This document shows, piece by piece, positions 1 to 7,914 of a stretch of 64,000 bases of DNA (position 1 is its first letter; every line of letters starts with the position of its first letter). The stretch is from Methanobacterium_B sp963703015 (GTDB lineage: Archaea > Methanobacteriota > Methanobacteria > Methanobacteriales > Methanobacteriaceae): assembly GCA_963703015.1 (NCBI GenBank), contig OY969779.1, positions 2,294,001 to 2,358,000 on the forward strand, given 5' to 3'. Position numbers and translations under genes: made by a program. Under the pieces are notes generated by a model. That model had not been told where the DNA came from. It did no database searches and saw nothing but the letters and a program-made list of their open reading frames with translations.

Positions 1-305
1 GTGGAGTTGGAGCTGGAACAGACCGCTACTTCCAGGAAGTTAAGGGACCAATGAAACATGCAAAACTCGTGCCTGAAGGAGTTGAAGGAGTAGTACCATA
101 CAAAGGACCTGCAAATGAAATTCTATTCCAGTTAATTGGTGGAATAAAGGCATCATTTGGTTACTGCGGAGCAAACAATATAAAAGACATGCAGAAAAAG
201 GCTAAATTCGTAAGAATTTCTCCAAGTGGAATGACAGAAAGCCATCCACACGACCTCACAATAACCAACGAGAGTCCAAACTACCCAACTACAAGATTGT
301 TGTAA
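1..305 (+). CDS. guaB: IMP dehydrogenase, C-terminal part (5' end outside window)
   Basis: This is the last ~100 codons of inosine-5'-monophosphate dehydrogenase, which oxidises IMP to XMP in guanine nucleotide synthesis. The reading frame is open from base 3, so the gene starts upstream of the window. Visible family hallmarks are the YKGPANEI segment, the GGIKASFGYCGA stretch of the IMPDH barrel, and the C-terminal KFVRISPSGMTESHPHD block followed by ITNESPNY, which are near-invariant in the family. The internal ATG at 51 is only a methionine inside the domain and not the start. A T-rich terminator follows the stop codon. Confidence 0.95.
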   Translation, partial: GVGAGTDRYFQEVKGPMKHAKLVPEGVEGVVPYKGPANEILFQLIGGIKASFGYCGANNIKDMQKKAKFVRISPSGMTESHPHDLTITNESPNYPTTRLL

Positions 306-317
306 ACCAACATCAAA

Positions 318-340
318 ACCCTTTTTTTATATTTTATTTC
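318..340 (+). terminator. T-rich terminator after guaB
   Basis: A run of seven T residues followed by more T-rich sequence begins about 15 bases after the guaB stop codon. Oligo-T tracts of this kind terminate archaeal RNA polymerase without needing a hairpin; none is visible here. Confidence 0.5.
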
Positions 341-458
341 AAAAATTAATGAGGATCACCTATTATCTTACGATCCAAAATAACATAGCTATTTTATTAT
401 CCAGTTTTATAATAAAAATATGGATATGGATTGACAATAAAATATAGGTCAGAACATC

Positions 459-1079
459 ATGAAATCTGTAATAGTTTTATGTGGAGGGCTAAGTACAAGG
501 ATGGGTCAGGATAAGGGATCCATGAATTACCATGGTAAACCCATGATCGTACATGTACTTGAATCCTTAAAACAGGTTGCAGATGAAGTAATGTTGGTAC
601 TCAGAAATGAAGTTCAGTACAACAGATACAAAAATTTACTATCAAAACATGCTATTTTAGAATCTTCAAACTTCAAAATATTGATGGATACAGTAAATGA
701 TAAAGGACCCCTTGGAGGAATTTATACAGGTATTAGTGCAATTAATTCTGATAAGGCTCTGATTGTTCCATGTGATTCTCCATTCATTTCCAAAGAATTG
801 GTTACACAGATCTTTAAAATCTCTAAGAACTACCCTGATTATGAATCATTAGTACCAATATGGCCCGACGGCAATATGGAACCACTTCACTCCATTTACC
901 CAGCTAACTCCAAAGAAATAATAGATGATCTCCTTATGAAGGATCAAAAAAATGTTAAAGCCTTAATAAAAAGGTTAAAGGTTAAGTACATAGAAATTGA
1001 AGAATTTAACCTTCCAAAGAAAAGTTTTCTCAATCTAAACAGTCCCCAAGATATTTCAAAGGTAGATTTGGGTAAATAG
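459..1079 (+). CDS. mobA: Molybdenum cofactor guanylyltransferase
   Basis: A 206-residue nucleotidyltransferase that attaches GMP from GTP to molybdopterin, giving the guanine dinucleotide cofactor used by methanogen formylmethanofuran and formate dehydrogenases. The N-terminal LCGGLSTRMGQDKG (about residues 7-20) is the family's LAGGxSxRMGxDK GTP-binding signature, followed by PLGGIYTGI and the metal-binding VPCDSPF region (about residues 102-108). Length is normal for MobA. The ATG follows a promoter-like AT-rich leader without a strong ribosome-binding site. It is a single gene, but moaE for the same cofactor lies on the opposite strand at 5.7 kb. Confidence 0.9.
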   Translation: MKSVIVLCGGLSTRMGQDKGSMNYHGKPMIVHVLESLKQVADEVMLVLRNEVQYNRYKNLLSKHAILESSNFKILMDTVNDKGPLGGIYTGISAINSDKALIVPCDSPFISKELVTQIFKISKNYPDYESLVPIWPDGNMEPLHSIYPANSKEIIDDLLMKDQKNVKALIKRLKVKYIEIEEFNLPKKSFLNLNSPQDISKVDLGK

Positions 1080-1290
1080 AAATGAAAAATTTATGTTGGA
1101 CAGGGATACAGAAGGGAAACTTGAAAAACATTTTTAAATCAAAACAATAAAAACTAGTTTTAGATATTGAACTCATGAATTTCTGATCTTCGACTCTGGA
1201 AAACAGCTTAGAATAAAAAATAATTAAACGAAATCAAACAAAAAGGGAAGCTAGCTATTTTTTTAAATTTTCAATATGGGGGTTTAAAAT

Positions 1291-1938
1291 TTGTTTACAA
1301 CAGAATCTCAATTGGCTACCGATGCATGGAAAACTGTTTTGAAACAGATCATGGAATTTGGAGACGAAATTGAGGATGAAAATGAAGAATTTACCAAAGA
1401 GTTACTCAACGTAGTAGTAAAAGTAAATGATCCTATTAATTCCCAACCTCCCGAGGGTTACTTCACAATAAACAAATTTAAACGGTGTGAAAACCACTTC
1501 TTAGATTCTGAGAGCAGATTGGATGGAACTGACTATGGCAACAGAATAAGAAGTCATTTTGGATTTAAAATCGGAAGAGATGTATACAGCATCCGGACAG
1601 ATCAAATAGAATCAGTATTGGTTCGTTTGAAACGTAACAGTACCACAAGAAGAGCAATTATAACTGTTTTTGATCCTTCGATTGATCATTACAAAGATAA
1701 TGTACCTAGCATGGTAATGATAGACATTAAAATTCGTAAAAACAGGCTTTACCTAACTGCTGTTTGGAGAAGTGATGATTATTATGGTTCCTGGATTAAA
1801 AATTTCTTTGCACTTAAAGGGCTCTCAAAATATCTTTCAAACCATCTTAAAATTAAGATGGGACCTATAACAATCCATTCTGTGAGTGCACATATTCACA
1901 AAAGAAACTACAAAGATGTTTTGAATATGAAAATTTGA
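1291..1938 (+). CDS. Thymidylate synthase homologue lacking the catalytic Cys
   Basis: A 215-residue member of the thymidylate synthase (ThyA) fold in its short archaeal form. The segment TTRRAIITVFDPS (about residues 118-130) matches the ThyA phosphate-binding Arg region, WRSDDYYGSWIKN (about 159-171) matches the RSxDxxxGxxxN dUMP-binding block, and SAHIHKRNY near the C-terminus matches the HxY region. The position of the nucleophilic Cys (PCH in bacterial enzymes) reads VPSM, so Ser140 stands in its place. The start is TTG at 1291 after a GGGGG ribosome-binding site. It may be a functional variant, a paralogue with another role, or reflect a local misalignment; the fold assignment is firm and the activity is uncertain. 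Confidence 0.78.
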   Translation: MFTTESQLATDAWKTVLKQIMEFGDEIEDENEEFTKELLNVVVKVNDPINSQPPEGYFTINKFKRCENHFLDSESRLDGTDYGNRIRSHFGFKIGRDVYSIRTDQIESVLVRLKRNSTTRRAIITVFDPSIDHYKDNVPSMVMIDIKIRKNRLYLTAVWRSDDYYGSWIKNFFALKGLSKYLSNHLKIKMGPITIHSVSAHIHKRNYKDVLNMKI

Positions 1939-2120
1939 TTTTTTCGGTAAATTAATAATTATGTTCCGTTTAAATTAGTCAATCAAGATCTATAGATGGG
2001 ATGGATTAAGTCTGAAAAAAGATATAAAAATAATTTTTTGAGCATAATATTTAATACAGTTAAAATTTATTTGGAGAATTTTCTGGAACTTTTAGATAGT
2101 ATTACAGTTACTCCATCGTT

Positions 2121-2360
2121 TTAACACTTGAAGTTAATTTCCGATGAATCACTAATCTCTACAATTTCCGGGTTACGACCCATTTCCAGAATAAATTTGT
2201 TGGCAGTCTCTATCATGTTAACGTAAACGCTTTTACTAATTTTGCATCCGTCAACAATGGTAAATGCCGGCATTTCTCCGTTCAATTCCTTGAACTCAAT
2301 TACTTCTTCAACCATTTGTCGGTACTGTTTGAGAGTTAACCTCTCCATTAGATCAACCAC
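2121..2360 (-). CDS. Small protein with pseudomurein-binding-repeat-like sequence
   Basis: A 79-residue protein made of one complete and one partial copy of a repeat that resembles the pseudomurein-binding repeat (PMBR) of Methanobacteriales. The first covers about residues 10-45, with an amphipathic MVEEVIEFKELNG helix, a Pro (EMPAF), a short beta stretch and a KISKSVY turn. The second covers about residues 48-70 and ends in GRNPEIVEI. PMBR units usually come in tandem at the ends of exported wall enzymes. This one has no signal peptide, no transmembrane helix and no catalytic domain, so either it is cytoplasmic or the repeat has another use. The family call is from motif memory. Confidence 0.5.
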   Translation of the reverse strand: MVDLMERLTLKQYRQMVEEVIEFKELNGEMPAFTIVDGCKISKSVYVNMIETANKFILEMGRNPEIVEISDSSEINFKC

Positions 2361-2499
2361 ATCTAGTTTTTTAAGTTAATTATTTATTGTAGGTAGCTTT
2401 GGTTATTACCACTTAAATATTTTGCGAATTAAAATTCACTTTATGCATTATTTTTCAGGCTGGATATAGTTTAAATTGAAGGATTCATAACACATTATA

Positions 2500-3294
2500 C
2501 TATTTTGTGTTGAAATTGTTTCCACCATTTTGTATCACAACTGTTTTATTTGGATCAAATGGGTTGGTTCGCATTGCAAGAGAGAATAAGTAGCGATAAT
2601 TATTTTTTAAATGTTCCATGTAGTTCAACCATTCAAATATTAAAAGGTCATAAACCCTTTGAACATCTTCTTTTAGGTGTTCACAGTCTGATGTTGGTAA
2701 ATCATGGGTGGTTTTACGTTTATCAAGTTCTTCAGTCAAATGAAAAACAGCTCTCAACAGATCTGTGAATGATTCATGTTCTAATAAATTGGGATTTTCA
2801 ATAAGTGCGAGTAAAAACATTCTTTTATCTTGAAGAAATAGTTTGGTGTTGTATAAAAAATCTGCAACTTCTGTGTTGGATGGGACAATAAGAAGGCTGT
2901 GTGCGAGTGCATTGATATTCTTTTTTGCATGTTCAAAATCTTCGTCTTCCCAACGGGAGTTAATAATCAAAATTTTACTGGTTTTAGTTGACTTAGAATC
3001 AAACTTGGAAATTTCAGTCAGAAGTTCAGTTCCAACTTCACTAAAAAAAGCTCCTATAACCATGTTGAGCTTTTCAAGCATCAATTTTTTCTCTCGTTCA
3101 TTAATACCTGTTTGTATAATTATAACGACAATCAATGCCTCAATTGGTAGGAAAACCAGATTTATTCCAATATAAAAAAGTTCAGTTTTGGGTTCCCTAA
3201 ATATCATTGTTTGGACAATGTAAAGGATCATTGATGTAAAGATGAGTAAACCTGCTATTTTGATGTTCCAGCTGAACCTCTCAAGAATTTTCAT
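2500..3294 (-). CDS. Hypothetical membrane protein, two N-terminal helices
   Basis: A 264-residue protein not recognised as a named family. Two hydrophobic segments (about residues 12-31 and 40-63) form a short hairpin in the membrane, followed by a largely helical, charged cytoplasmic part of about 200 residues with no Cys or His pattern suggesting catalysis. It lies 41 bases downstream of cbiT on the same strand and may be the last gene of the cofactor operon, though its sequence gives no link to cobalamin synthesis. A structural or signalling role at the membrane is the most that can be said. Confidence 0.6.
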   Translation of the reverse strand: MKILERFSWNIKIAGLLIFTSMILYIVQTMIFREPKTELFYIGINLVFLPIEALIVVIIIQTGINEREKKLMLEKLNMVIGAFFSEVGTELLTEISKFDSKSTKTSKILIINSRWEDEDFEHAKKNINALAHSLLIVPSNTEVADFLYNTKLFLQDKRMFLLALIENPNLLEHESFTDLLRAVFHLTEELDKRKTTHDLPTSDCEHLKEDVQRVYDLLIFEWLNYMEHLKNNYRYLFSLAMRTNPFDPNKTVVIQNGGNNFNTK

Positions 3295-3335
3295 CGTAAC
3301 CTCATTTCTTAACAGCTATTTTCTTTAGAATGTTG

Positions 3336-3899
3336 TCATAATTTTTTAGTACTCACAACTGTTATTGGATTGTTTGAAAACATCATTGTTCCCCTTGGAC
3401 CGGGGCTTCCCTTTGAAATCATAATATTAACAACTTCTGGTTTTAGGGACAGTTCTTTGAAGGTGGAAATTGCTTCTGTTGCTGTTTCAAGTAGGATGGA
3501 TGTTACTAAAATTTTACCGTTTTTCCTAAGTTTTTCATAACCTTTCCTTATGATCTGTGGCAGCTTTCCACTGCTACCACCAATTATTAAAACATCAAAT
3601 TCTCCAAGATCTTCAAGTGCGTCTAGTCCATCTGCCATGATAACTTCAACCTTGTCTTCAACTTGATGTTTAGAAACATTTTCTTGGGTGGTTTTAGTTG
3701 CCAGGGGATTTAAATCAATAGCGTAAACTTTTCTTGCTTTCTTTGCAAATTCAACTGTGAGACCGCCTGTTCCACATCCAATATCTACCACAACATCTTC
3801 ATTTGAAACTTCGGATTTGCATAGTAAAATGCACCTGATCTCTTCCTTCGTTGGTCCTGGAACTTTGGGATTTTTAATGAAATCAGAGTCTTTGATCAT
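3336..3899 (-). CDS. cbiT: Cobalt-precorrin C15-methyltransferase (decarboxylating)
   Basis: A 187-residue SAM-dependent methyltransferase of the CbiT family, which methylates C15 and decarboxylates the C12 acetate side chain in the anaerobic corrin pathway. VDIGCGTGGLTVEFA (about residues 36-50) is the glycine-rich SAM motif, AIDLN follows as motif II with its acidic residue, and GGSSGKLPQI matches the family's conserved loop. The N-terminal KVPGPTKEEIR is typical of CbiT. The start at 3899 makes a 4-base ATGA overlap with the ubiX stop, so the two are translationally coupled; an ATG 18 bases upstream is less likely. The pathway supplies the corrinoid needed by Mtr and MtaC. Confidence 0.88.
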   Translation of the reverse strand: MIKDSDFIKNPKVPGPTKEEIRCILLCKSEVSNEDVVVDIGCGTGGLTVEFAKKARKVYAIDLNPLATKTTQENVSKHQVEDKVEVIMADGLDALEDLGEFDVLIIGGSSGKLPQIIRKGYEKLRKNGKILVTSILLETATEAISTFKELSLKPEVVNIMISKGSPGPRGTMMFSNNPITVVSTKKL

Positions 3900-4456
3900 T
3901 GCATTTCCCCAGTCCATCTTTGGAATAGATGGTTGTCTATGCCAAGCACATCCAAAATTTTACCAACTACAAAGTCTGTTAGATCTTCAGTTTTTTCAGG
4001 TAAATGATAAAATCCTGGCATTGCCGGCAGGATAATACCTCCTTCCCTGCTTATTTCCACCATATTTTCCAGATGCACAGTTCGAAGTGGTGTTTCTCTG
4101 GGAACCACAACAAGTTTTCTACGTTCTTTAAGTGCCACATCAGCAGCTCTTGTAACTGCGTTATTTGCATATCCATTGGCAATTGCAGACAAGGTTTTCA
4201 TGGTACATGGAACTATTACCATGGATTCAAATTTGAAGGATCCACTGTTAATTGCAGTTGTAAGATCCTTTGAAGGATAATATTCAGTTGCCAGATCCTT
4301 TATTTCTTCTTCTGTAGAATTCAGTTCAAAATCAAGTATGATCTTGGCTGGATCAGTTAAAACAACTGCTGTTTCAATATTTTTCTCTTTAAGGACTTCG
4401 AGGAGTCTTTTTCCGTAAATAACTCCACTTGCTCCTGTAATTGCTACTACTATCAT
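3896..4456 (-). CDS. ubiX: Flavin prenyltransferase UbiX
   Basis: A 186-residue UbiX/Pad1-family protein that joins a dimethylallyl group to FMN, making the prenyl-FMN cofactor of UbiD-type decarboxylases. The N-terminal VAITGASGVIYGKRLLE carries the GASG FMN-binding turn, CTMKTLSAIANGYANN is the conserved active-site segment, and RRKLVVVPRETPLRTVHLENM (about residues 122-142) matches the family PRExPL signature. Length is standard. It overlaps cbiT by 4 bases and follows the HD gene by 53 bases. No ubiD partner is present in this window. Confidence 0.92.
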   Translation of the reverse strand: MIVVAITGASGVIYGKRLLEVLKEKNIETAVVLTDPAKIILDFELNSTEEEIKDLATEYYPSKDLTTAINSGSFKFESMVIVPCTMKTLSAIANGYANNAVTRAADVALKERRKLVVVPRETPLRTVHLENMVEISREGGIILPAMPGFYHLPEKTEDLTDFVVGKILDVLGIDNHLFQRWTGEMQ

Positions 4457-4509
4457 TTTTCTCCGCTCTTATGATATGTTAATTAAAAATTTAATTGGGA
4501 ATTAAAACC

Positions 4510-5670
4510 CTATTCTGGATTATCAATTAGTTTGTTAAATTTAACATTGTTAGCAAGATTTGAGTACTCCTCTGGAAGATAAACACACAGATCAGCATGG
4601 TTAAATCTGGCATCCCTAAGTGTACTCACAATGGTTGAAATCTTGGAAAGGTTGATCAGGTCTCCATTGGATGAAACCAATGTTTTCATCTCATCGAAGG
4701 ATGGGTAGTCTGGAACATCCACAATAACGTAATTTTCAGGCACTCCAAGTTCATCTGCAATCTTTTTTTCGTACTGTTGAATTTTTTCGGGTTCAATTTT
4801 GAAAATAGCACCGGGATTTTTTAATTCATCAAGCTTAAGGGAATAAACTGTTTTAAAAAGTTTTCTATTGTCTAATCTGTGGATAATATCGCCAATTAAT
4901 CCATCTTGATATCTTGCTATGCTAATTATATCTGCATCATCGTACTTGTAAATATTTTCAGGGTCTATATGTCCTTCTTTAAAGAGCTGTTTCAGACATC
5001 TTCTAAACATGGAATTGATTATTCTGGTGGTGTGATGTTGATACACACTTGGATACATGAAGTACCGTGCAAGCAACATACTTTCTGCAGCTTGAACTCC
5101 TTTGGACTTTAAAATCAGGTTGTCTTCGAGTTTCATGTTGTGAATTAATCTTTCAACATCTATGACTCCATAGGCAACACCAGTGTAGTAAGAGTCCCTT
5201 AGTAAATAATCCATCCTGTCTACATCCAGGTCTCCTGATATGATTTGTCCCAGAGAACCTTCACCTCTTATTAGGCTTATGATCTCTTCTGGATCATATT
5301 TTTCTGAGAGGATCGTTGATAGTTCAGATTCCCTTATTAATTTGGAAGTTAATTCTTCGTGGGATTGTTTTAAAACAGCTTCAGATACGTGGGAAAATGG
5401 TCCGTGTCCTGCATCATGAAGAAGGGCACAAACACGAAGGATTTGACGCTGTTCATCAGGAAGTTTTAATCCATAGGAAAGTCTTGAAGCTAAGTACATG
5501 GTTCCAATTGAGTGTTCAAATCTGGTATGGTTAGCGCCAGGATAAACAAGATATGTGAAGCCCAATTGTTTTATTCGTCTCAACCTTTGAATCTGGGGAG
5601 TGTCTATTAATTTTACCTCAAATTCATTTAACTGAAGGTTTCCATGCAGGCTGTCCCTTATAAATTTCAC
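4510..5670 (-). CDS. HD-domain phosphohydrolase (dNTPase-like)
   Basis: A 386-residue HD-superfamily metal-dependent phosphohydrolase. The order YLVYPGANHTRFEHSIGT (about residues 41-58) then VCALLHDAGHGPFSHVSE (about 80-97) gives the H...HD...D metal ligands, and the GDLDVDRMDYLLRDSYYTG block is characteristic of the dGTPase-like HD family common in archaea. The substrate cannot be read from sequence; dNTP or another nucleotide is likely. The GTG start directly abuts the moaE stop codon with no spacer, and the ribosome-binding site GGTGG lies inside the end of moaE, showing co-translation. Confidence 0.85.
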   Translation of the reverse strand: MKFIRDSLHGNLQLNEFEVKLIDTPQIQRLRRIKQLGFTYLVYPGANHTRFEHSIGTMYLASRLSYGLKLPDEQRQILRVCALLHDAGHGPFSHVSEAVLKQSHEELTSKLIRESELSTILSEKYDPEEIISLIRGEGSLGQIISGDLDVDRMDYLLRDSYYTGVAYGVIDVERLIHNMKLEDNLILKSKGVQAAESMLLARYFMYPSVYQHHTTRIINSMFRRCLKQLFKEGHIDPENIYKYDDADIISIARYQDGLIGDIIHRLDNRKLFKTVYSLKLDELKNPGAIFKIEPEKIQQYEKKIADELGVPENYVIVDVPDYPSFDEMKTLVSSNGDLINLSKISTIVSTLRDARFNHADLCVYLPEEYSNLANNVKFNKLIDNPE

Positions 5671-6108
5671 TTAACCACCCGACATTATTATATTAGTACC
5701 ATCCTCTGTATGTTCTTCTTTTTTAAAGTCAAGTTCGTACTTTACCCTTTCAATAATTTCATGCAATGCTTTTCTGGTTTCATCACGGTGTGGTCCGGAA
5801 ACCGCAGTTAAAAATAGAGGATCTCCTGGCTTGAAATTTCCAATGTAGTGAACTACTGCTATTTCCAGCACTCCATATTTCTGCTTAACATCATAAACTA
5901 TTTCTTTTAACTCTTTTTCTGTTTCTAACTGGTTTGGAGTGGTAAGGTCCATTTGTACTGTATTTTTTCCAGTTTCTTCTCCCCGTACAATGCCCTCAAA
6001 TGAAAAAATAGCCCCGCATTTATTTATTTCAGGGTTTTTTTTGAGTTCGTCTAATAAACTGCAGATGGAGATTTCTTCAACACCCTTCTCAATGATTCTA
6101 ACAGTCAT
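5671..6108 (-). CDS. moaE: Molybdopterin synthase catalytic subunit
   Basis: A 145-residue MoaE homologue. With the sulfur carrier MoaD it inserts two sulfurs into precursor Z (cyclic pyranopterin monophosphate) to form molybdopterin. Seen are the N-terminal GAIFSFEGIVRGEE loop, VVHYIGNFKPGDPLFLTAVSGPHRDE with the conserved HRxE turn, and KYELDFKKEE with the Lys-rich active region. Length is normal. No MoaD-like gene is adjacent. It is the second gene of the nadM-moaE-HD-ubiX-cbiT run, and shares a pathway with mobA at 459. Confidence 0.9.
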   Translation of the reverse strand: MTVRIIEKGVEEISICSLLDELKKNPEINKCGAIFSFEGIVRGEETGKNTVQMDLTTPNQLETEKELKEIVYDVKQKYGVLEIAVVHYIGNFKPGDPLFLTAVSGPHRDETRKALHEIIERVKYELDFKKEEHTEDGTNIIMSGG

Positions 6109-6160
6109 TTTTTAACACCACTGATTGTTTTTTTATGATAATCTATTATCTTCCTATCAA

Positions 6161-6685
6161 CTAAATTTCATTCAATTCCTTTTTTGAAAGCTGTTTTAAT
6201 CTGTTAATTCCATCAATTTCGTAAATCACATCTTTTACAGAGCTTGGAATTAAAGACTCCCAATCTTCATCATTCAACATTCTTTTTCTAACTTCAGTCC
6301 CAGAATATGTTTTTCGATTGTAAAGGGGTGGAACAGTCACTTCAAATCCTCCTTCTCTAAACAATCGTTGAACAAGGAAATTTCCGGAGTAGACATGTTG
6401 GAATGGGGGTGTCAACATCTTAACATGGGCAACCCATATTGAGTTACATGCAACATCCTGAATTGGTATGATGTAGTACTTGGATGCGGGGATATTGTTC
6501 TCGGTAAGTGCTTTTGTAAGCATCATTACCCGTTCTCCTGCAGTGAAAGGGTCTTTAACTGTGTGGCTTAACTGAGCACTGCCTATCCCAATTATTAACT
6601 CATCTACTTCGTCAAGAATTCTTTTAATAACTTCAAGATGGCCATCGTGAACTGGCTGCATCCTACCAACAAGTAAACCTCGCAT
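6161..6685 (-). CDS. nadM: Nicotinamide-nucleotide adenylyltransferase
   Basis: A 174-residue archaeal NMN adenylyltransferase, making NAD+ from NMN and ATP. MRGLLVGRMQPVHDGHLEVI at the N-terminus contains the HxGH nucleotidyl-transfer motif (HDGH), and YSGTEVRKRM near residue 130 is the equivalent of the ISxTxxR phosphate-binding motif. The FTAGERVMMLTKAL segment is typical of the archaeal branch. The start chosen is the ATG at 6685, preceded at good spacing by GGTGA; an ATG four codons upstream overlaps that ribosome-binding site. It appears to be the first gene of the minus-strand cofactor operon. Confidence 0.92.
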   Translation of the reverse strand: MRGLLVGRMQPVHDGHLEVIKRILDEVDELIIGIGSAQLSHTVKDPFTAGERVMMLTKALTENNIPASKYYIIPIQDVACNSIWVAHVKMLTPPFQHVYSGNFLVQRLFREGGFEVTVPPLYNRKTYSGTEVRKRMLNDEDWESLIPSSVKDVIYEIDGINRLKQLSKKELNEI

Positions 6686-6953
6686 TATTTTCACCATGAG
6701 AATCGTTTATCTTTAATATTTGAAATTGGGACCAAAATTATACATTGGCCCTTAATTATTAATATTATTTATATCTGAACATCTAATTAAATATCTATTT
6801 GTATTGTACCTTCATTAATTGGCATATTTCCCAATAATTTGCTTAGATAAACATGAAGTTCAAGAATACTGTTCAGTTTGAGATTTAATTAGTTGAAAAA
6901 AAATGGTATTAAATTGTTGAAATCATAAAAAGAAGTAAGAATTATTAATATTA
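6686..6953. other. AT-rich intergenic region between nadM and msvR
   Basis: About 270 bases rich in A and T with no open reading frame of note. It must hold the promoter for the minus-strand nadM operon; several TATA-like stretches (for example around 6770) are candidates but none stands out. Confidence 0.4.
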
Positions 6954-7721
6954 TTACCATTCTCGGCTTTTTATTGTGAATGAACAGTGGTCATCTCCCA
7001 ATGCGTAGCATCGTGTTTCGTTTACTATTTGTTCTTCTTGGTAGTGTGCTGTGAACACTGCTTTCAATATCCCAGAGTCAAAGGCACAGGCCGCCTTTCC
7101 AAGGGGTGGAAGATTTTGACACTCAAAACAGTCAGAAACATTTATGGTTAAAGGTTCAAGTTTAATAACTTCCACAGTTCCCAGACTGTGACTTTGCCAG
7201 AATTGAGCAATATTTTGGGCTAGAACGTTTATATCAGGATCTTTAACCTTCTGGTATAAGGTTTCACCCACTTGAACTCCTGCTTCATAGAGGATAGGGT
7301 CAATATCAATGCCCTGTCTTATGAGGGACACTCTGATGGTATGGAATATGAGCCTGAAAAATTCGAAGGGATCACCATCACTTTCTATGTAACTGTTAAC
7401 ATATTCATCAAAATTTTCTGAAATAACTTTTTTTCCGGATAGATGTCCCAGATATTCTGATTTAATAAAAAATATCTTTTTTCGGGCGTCATTTTCATCT
7501 ACTTTCGATCCTATTATCCCTTCATCTACCATTCTTCTTAGATGTACTGATACTGTTGATTTTGCTTTTCCTGATAGATCAACAAGCTGATCAAAACTTA
7601 ATTCTCCGTTTCTTAATACAGATAATATTTTTACCCTGACTGGGCTGTTAATTGCATATATTCCTTCAGATGTGGAAAACAATTCTATCTGCATGTCTTT
7701 TAGGGGTTCCTTTTGAACCAT
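6954..7721 (-). CDS. msvR: MsvR-type redox-sensing transcriptional regulator
   Basis: A 255-residue protein with an N-terminal ArsR-like winged helix (about residues 14-95, including AINSPVRVKILSVL and KSTVSVHLRRM) and a C-terminal V4R domain (about 175-252). This architecture is that of MsvR, the methanogen-specific regulator described in Methanothermobacter and Methanosarcina, which senses oxidation through V4R cysteines. Here the cysteines are in the CFEC pair, ACAF, RCYA and HCSF. It is divergent from hcp, and the shared intergenic region has three TTCG-N8-CGAA-like boxes, so it probably controls both itself and hcp. A second family member is at 35.6 kb. Confidence 0.85.
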   Translation of the reverse strand: MVQKEPLKDMQIELFSTSEGIYAINSPVRVKILSVLRNGELSFDQLVDLSGKAKSTVSVHLRRMVDEGIIGSKVDENDARKKIFFIKSEYLGHLSGKKVISENFDEYVNSYIESDGDPFEFFRLIFHTIRVSLIRQGIDIDPILYEAGVQVGETLYQKVKDPDINVLAQNIAQFWQSHSLGTVEVIKLEPLTINVSDCFECQNLPPLGKAACAFDSGILKAVFTAHYQEEQIVNETRCYALGDDHCSFTIKSREW

Positions 7722-7780
7722 TGGATCACTTCTTTAAATTGTAGTAGTTTTATTCGTTACTGATAGTATGGAAACCGTAA

Positions 7781-7790
7781 CTTATAAATA
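7781..7790 (+). promoter_or_regulatory. Probable TATA box for hcp
   Basis: CTTATAAATA fits the archaeal TATA consensus and lies just upstream of the three inverted-repeat boxes. A start of transcription about 25 bases downstream would fall at roughly 7812-7816, within box B, and give a leader of about 100 bases. Confidence 0.55.
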
Positions 7791-7795
7791 TCTTG

Positions 7796-7811
7796 TTCGT
7801 TTATATTAGAA
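7796..7811. promoter_or_regulatory. Putative MsvR operator, box A
   Basis: TTCG-N8-AGAA, an imperfect copy of the box repeated twice more downstream. The wider frame TGTTC-N10-GAACA (7794-7813) is a perfect 5-base inverted repeat. MsvR is reported to bind TTCG/CGAA inverted repeats; assignment to this MsvR is inference. Confidence 0.5.
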
Positions 7812-7813
7812 CA

Positions 7814-7829
7814 TTCGTCTGTAAACGAA
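7814..7829. promoter_or_regulatory. Putative MsvR operator, box B
   Basis: TTCGTCTGTAAACGAA is a perfect inverted repeat of five bases per arm (TTCGT/ACGAA). It lies over the estimated start of hcp transcription and 18 bases downstream of box A, so binding here would block polymerase. Confidence 0.6.
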
Positions 7830-7837
7830 CAGAATAA

Positions 7838-7853
7838 TTCGTTTGCAATCGAA
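7838..7853. promoter_or_regulatory. Putative MsvR operator, box C
   Basis: TTCGTTTGCAATCGAA repeats the TTCG-N8-CGAA pattern 24 bases downstream of box B. Three such boxes in under 60 bases, between a V4R regulator and hcp, are unlikely by chance. Confidence 0.6.
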
Positions 7854-7914
7854 CATGATAAATGTTTTGGAAGACATAATAAAAACTATAATTCAGACTA
7901 TGGGAGGAGAAATT

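Noticed and set aside
7843..7914. Longer N-terminus for Hcp starting at 7843
   Set aside because: It would lie over the operator boxes, has no ribosome-binding site and family members start near the CYQC segment.
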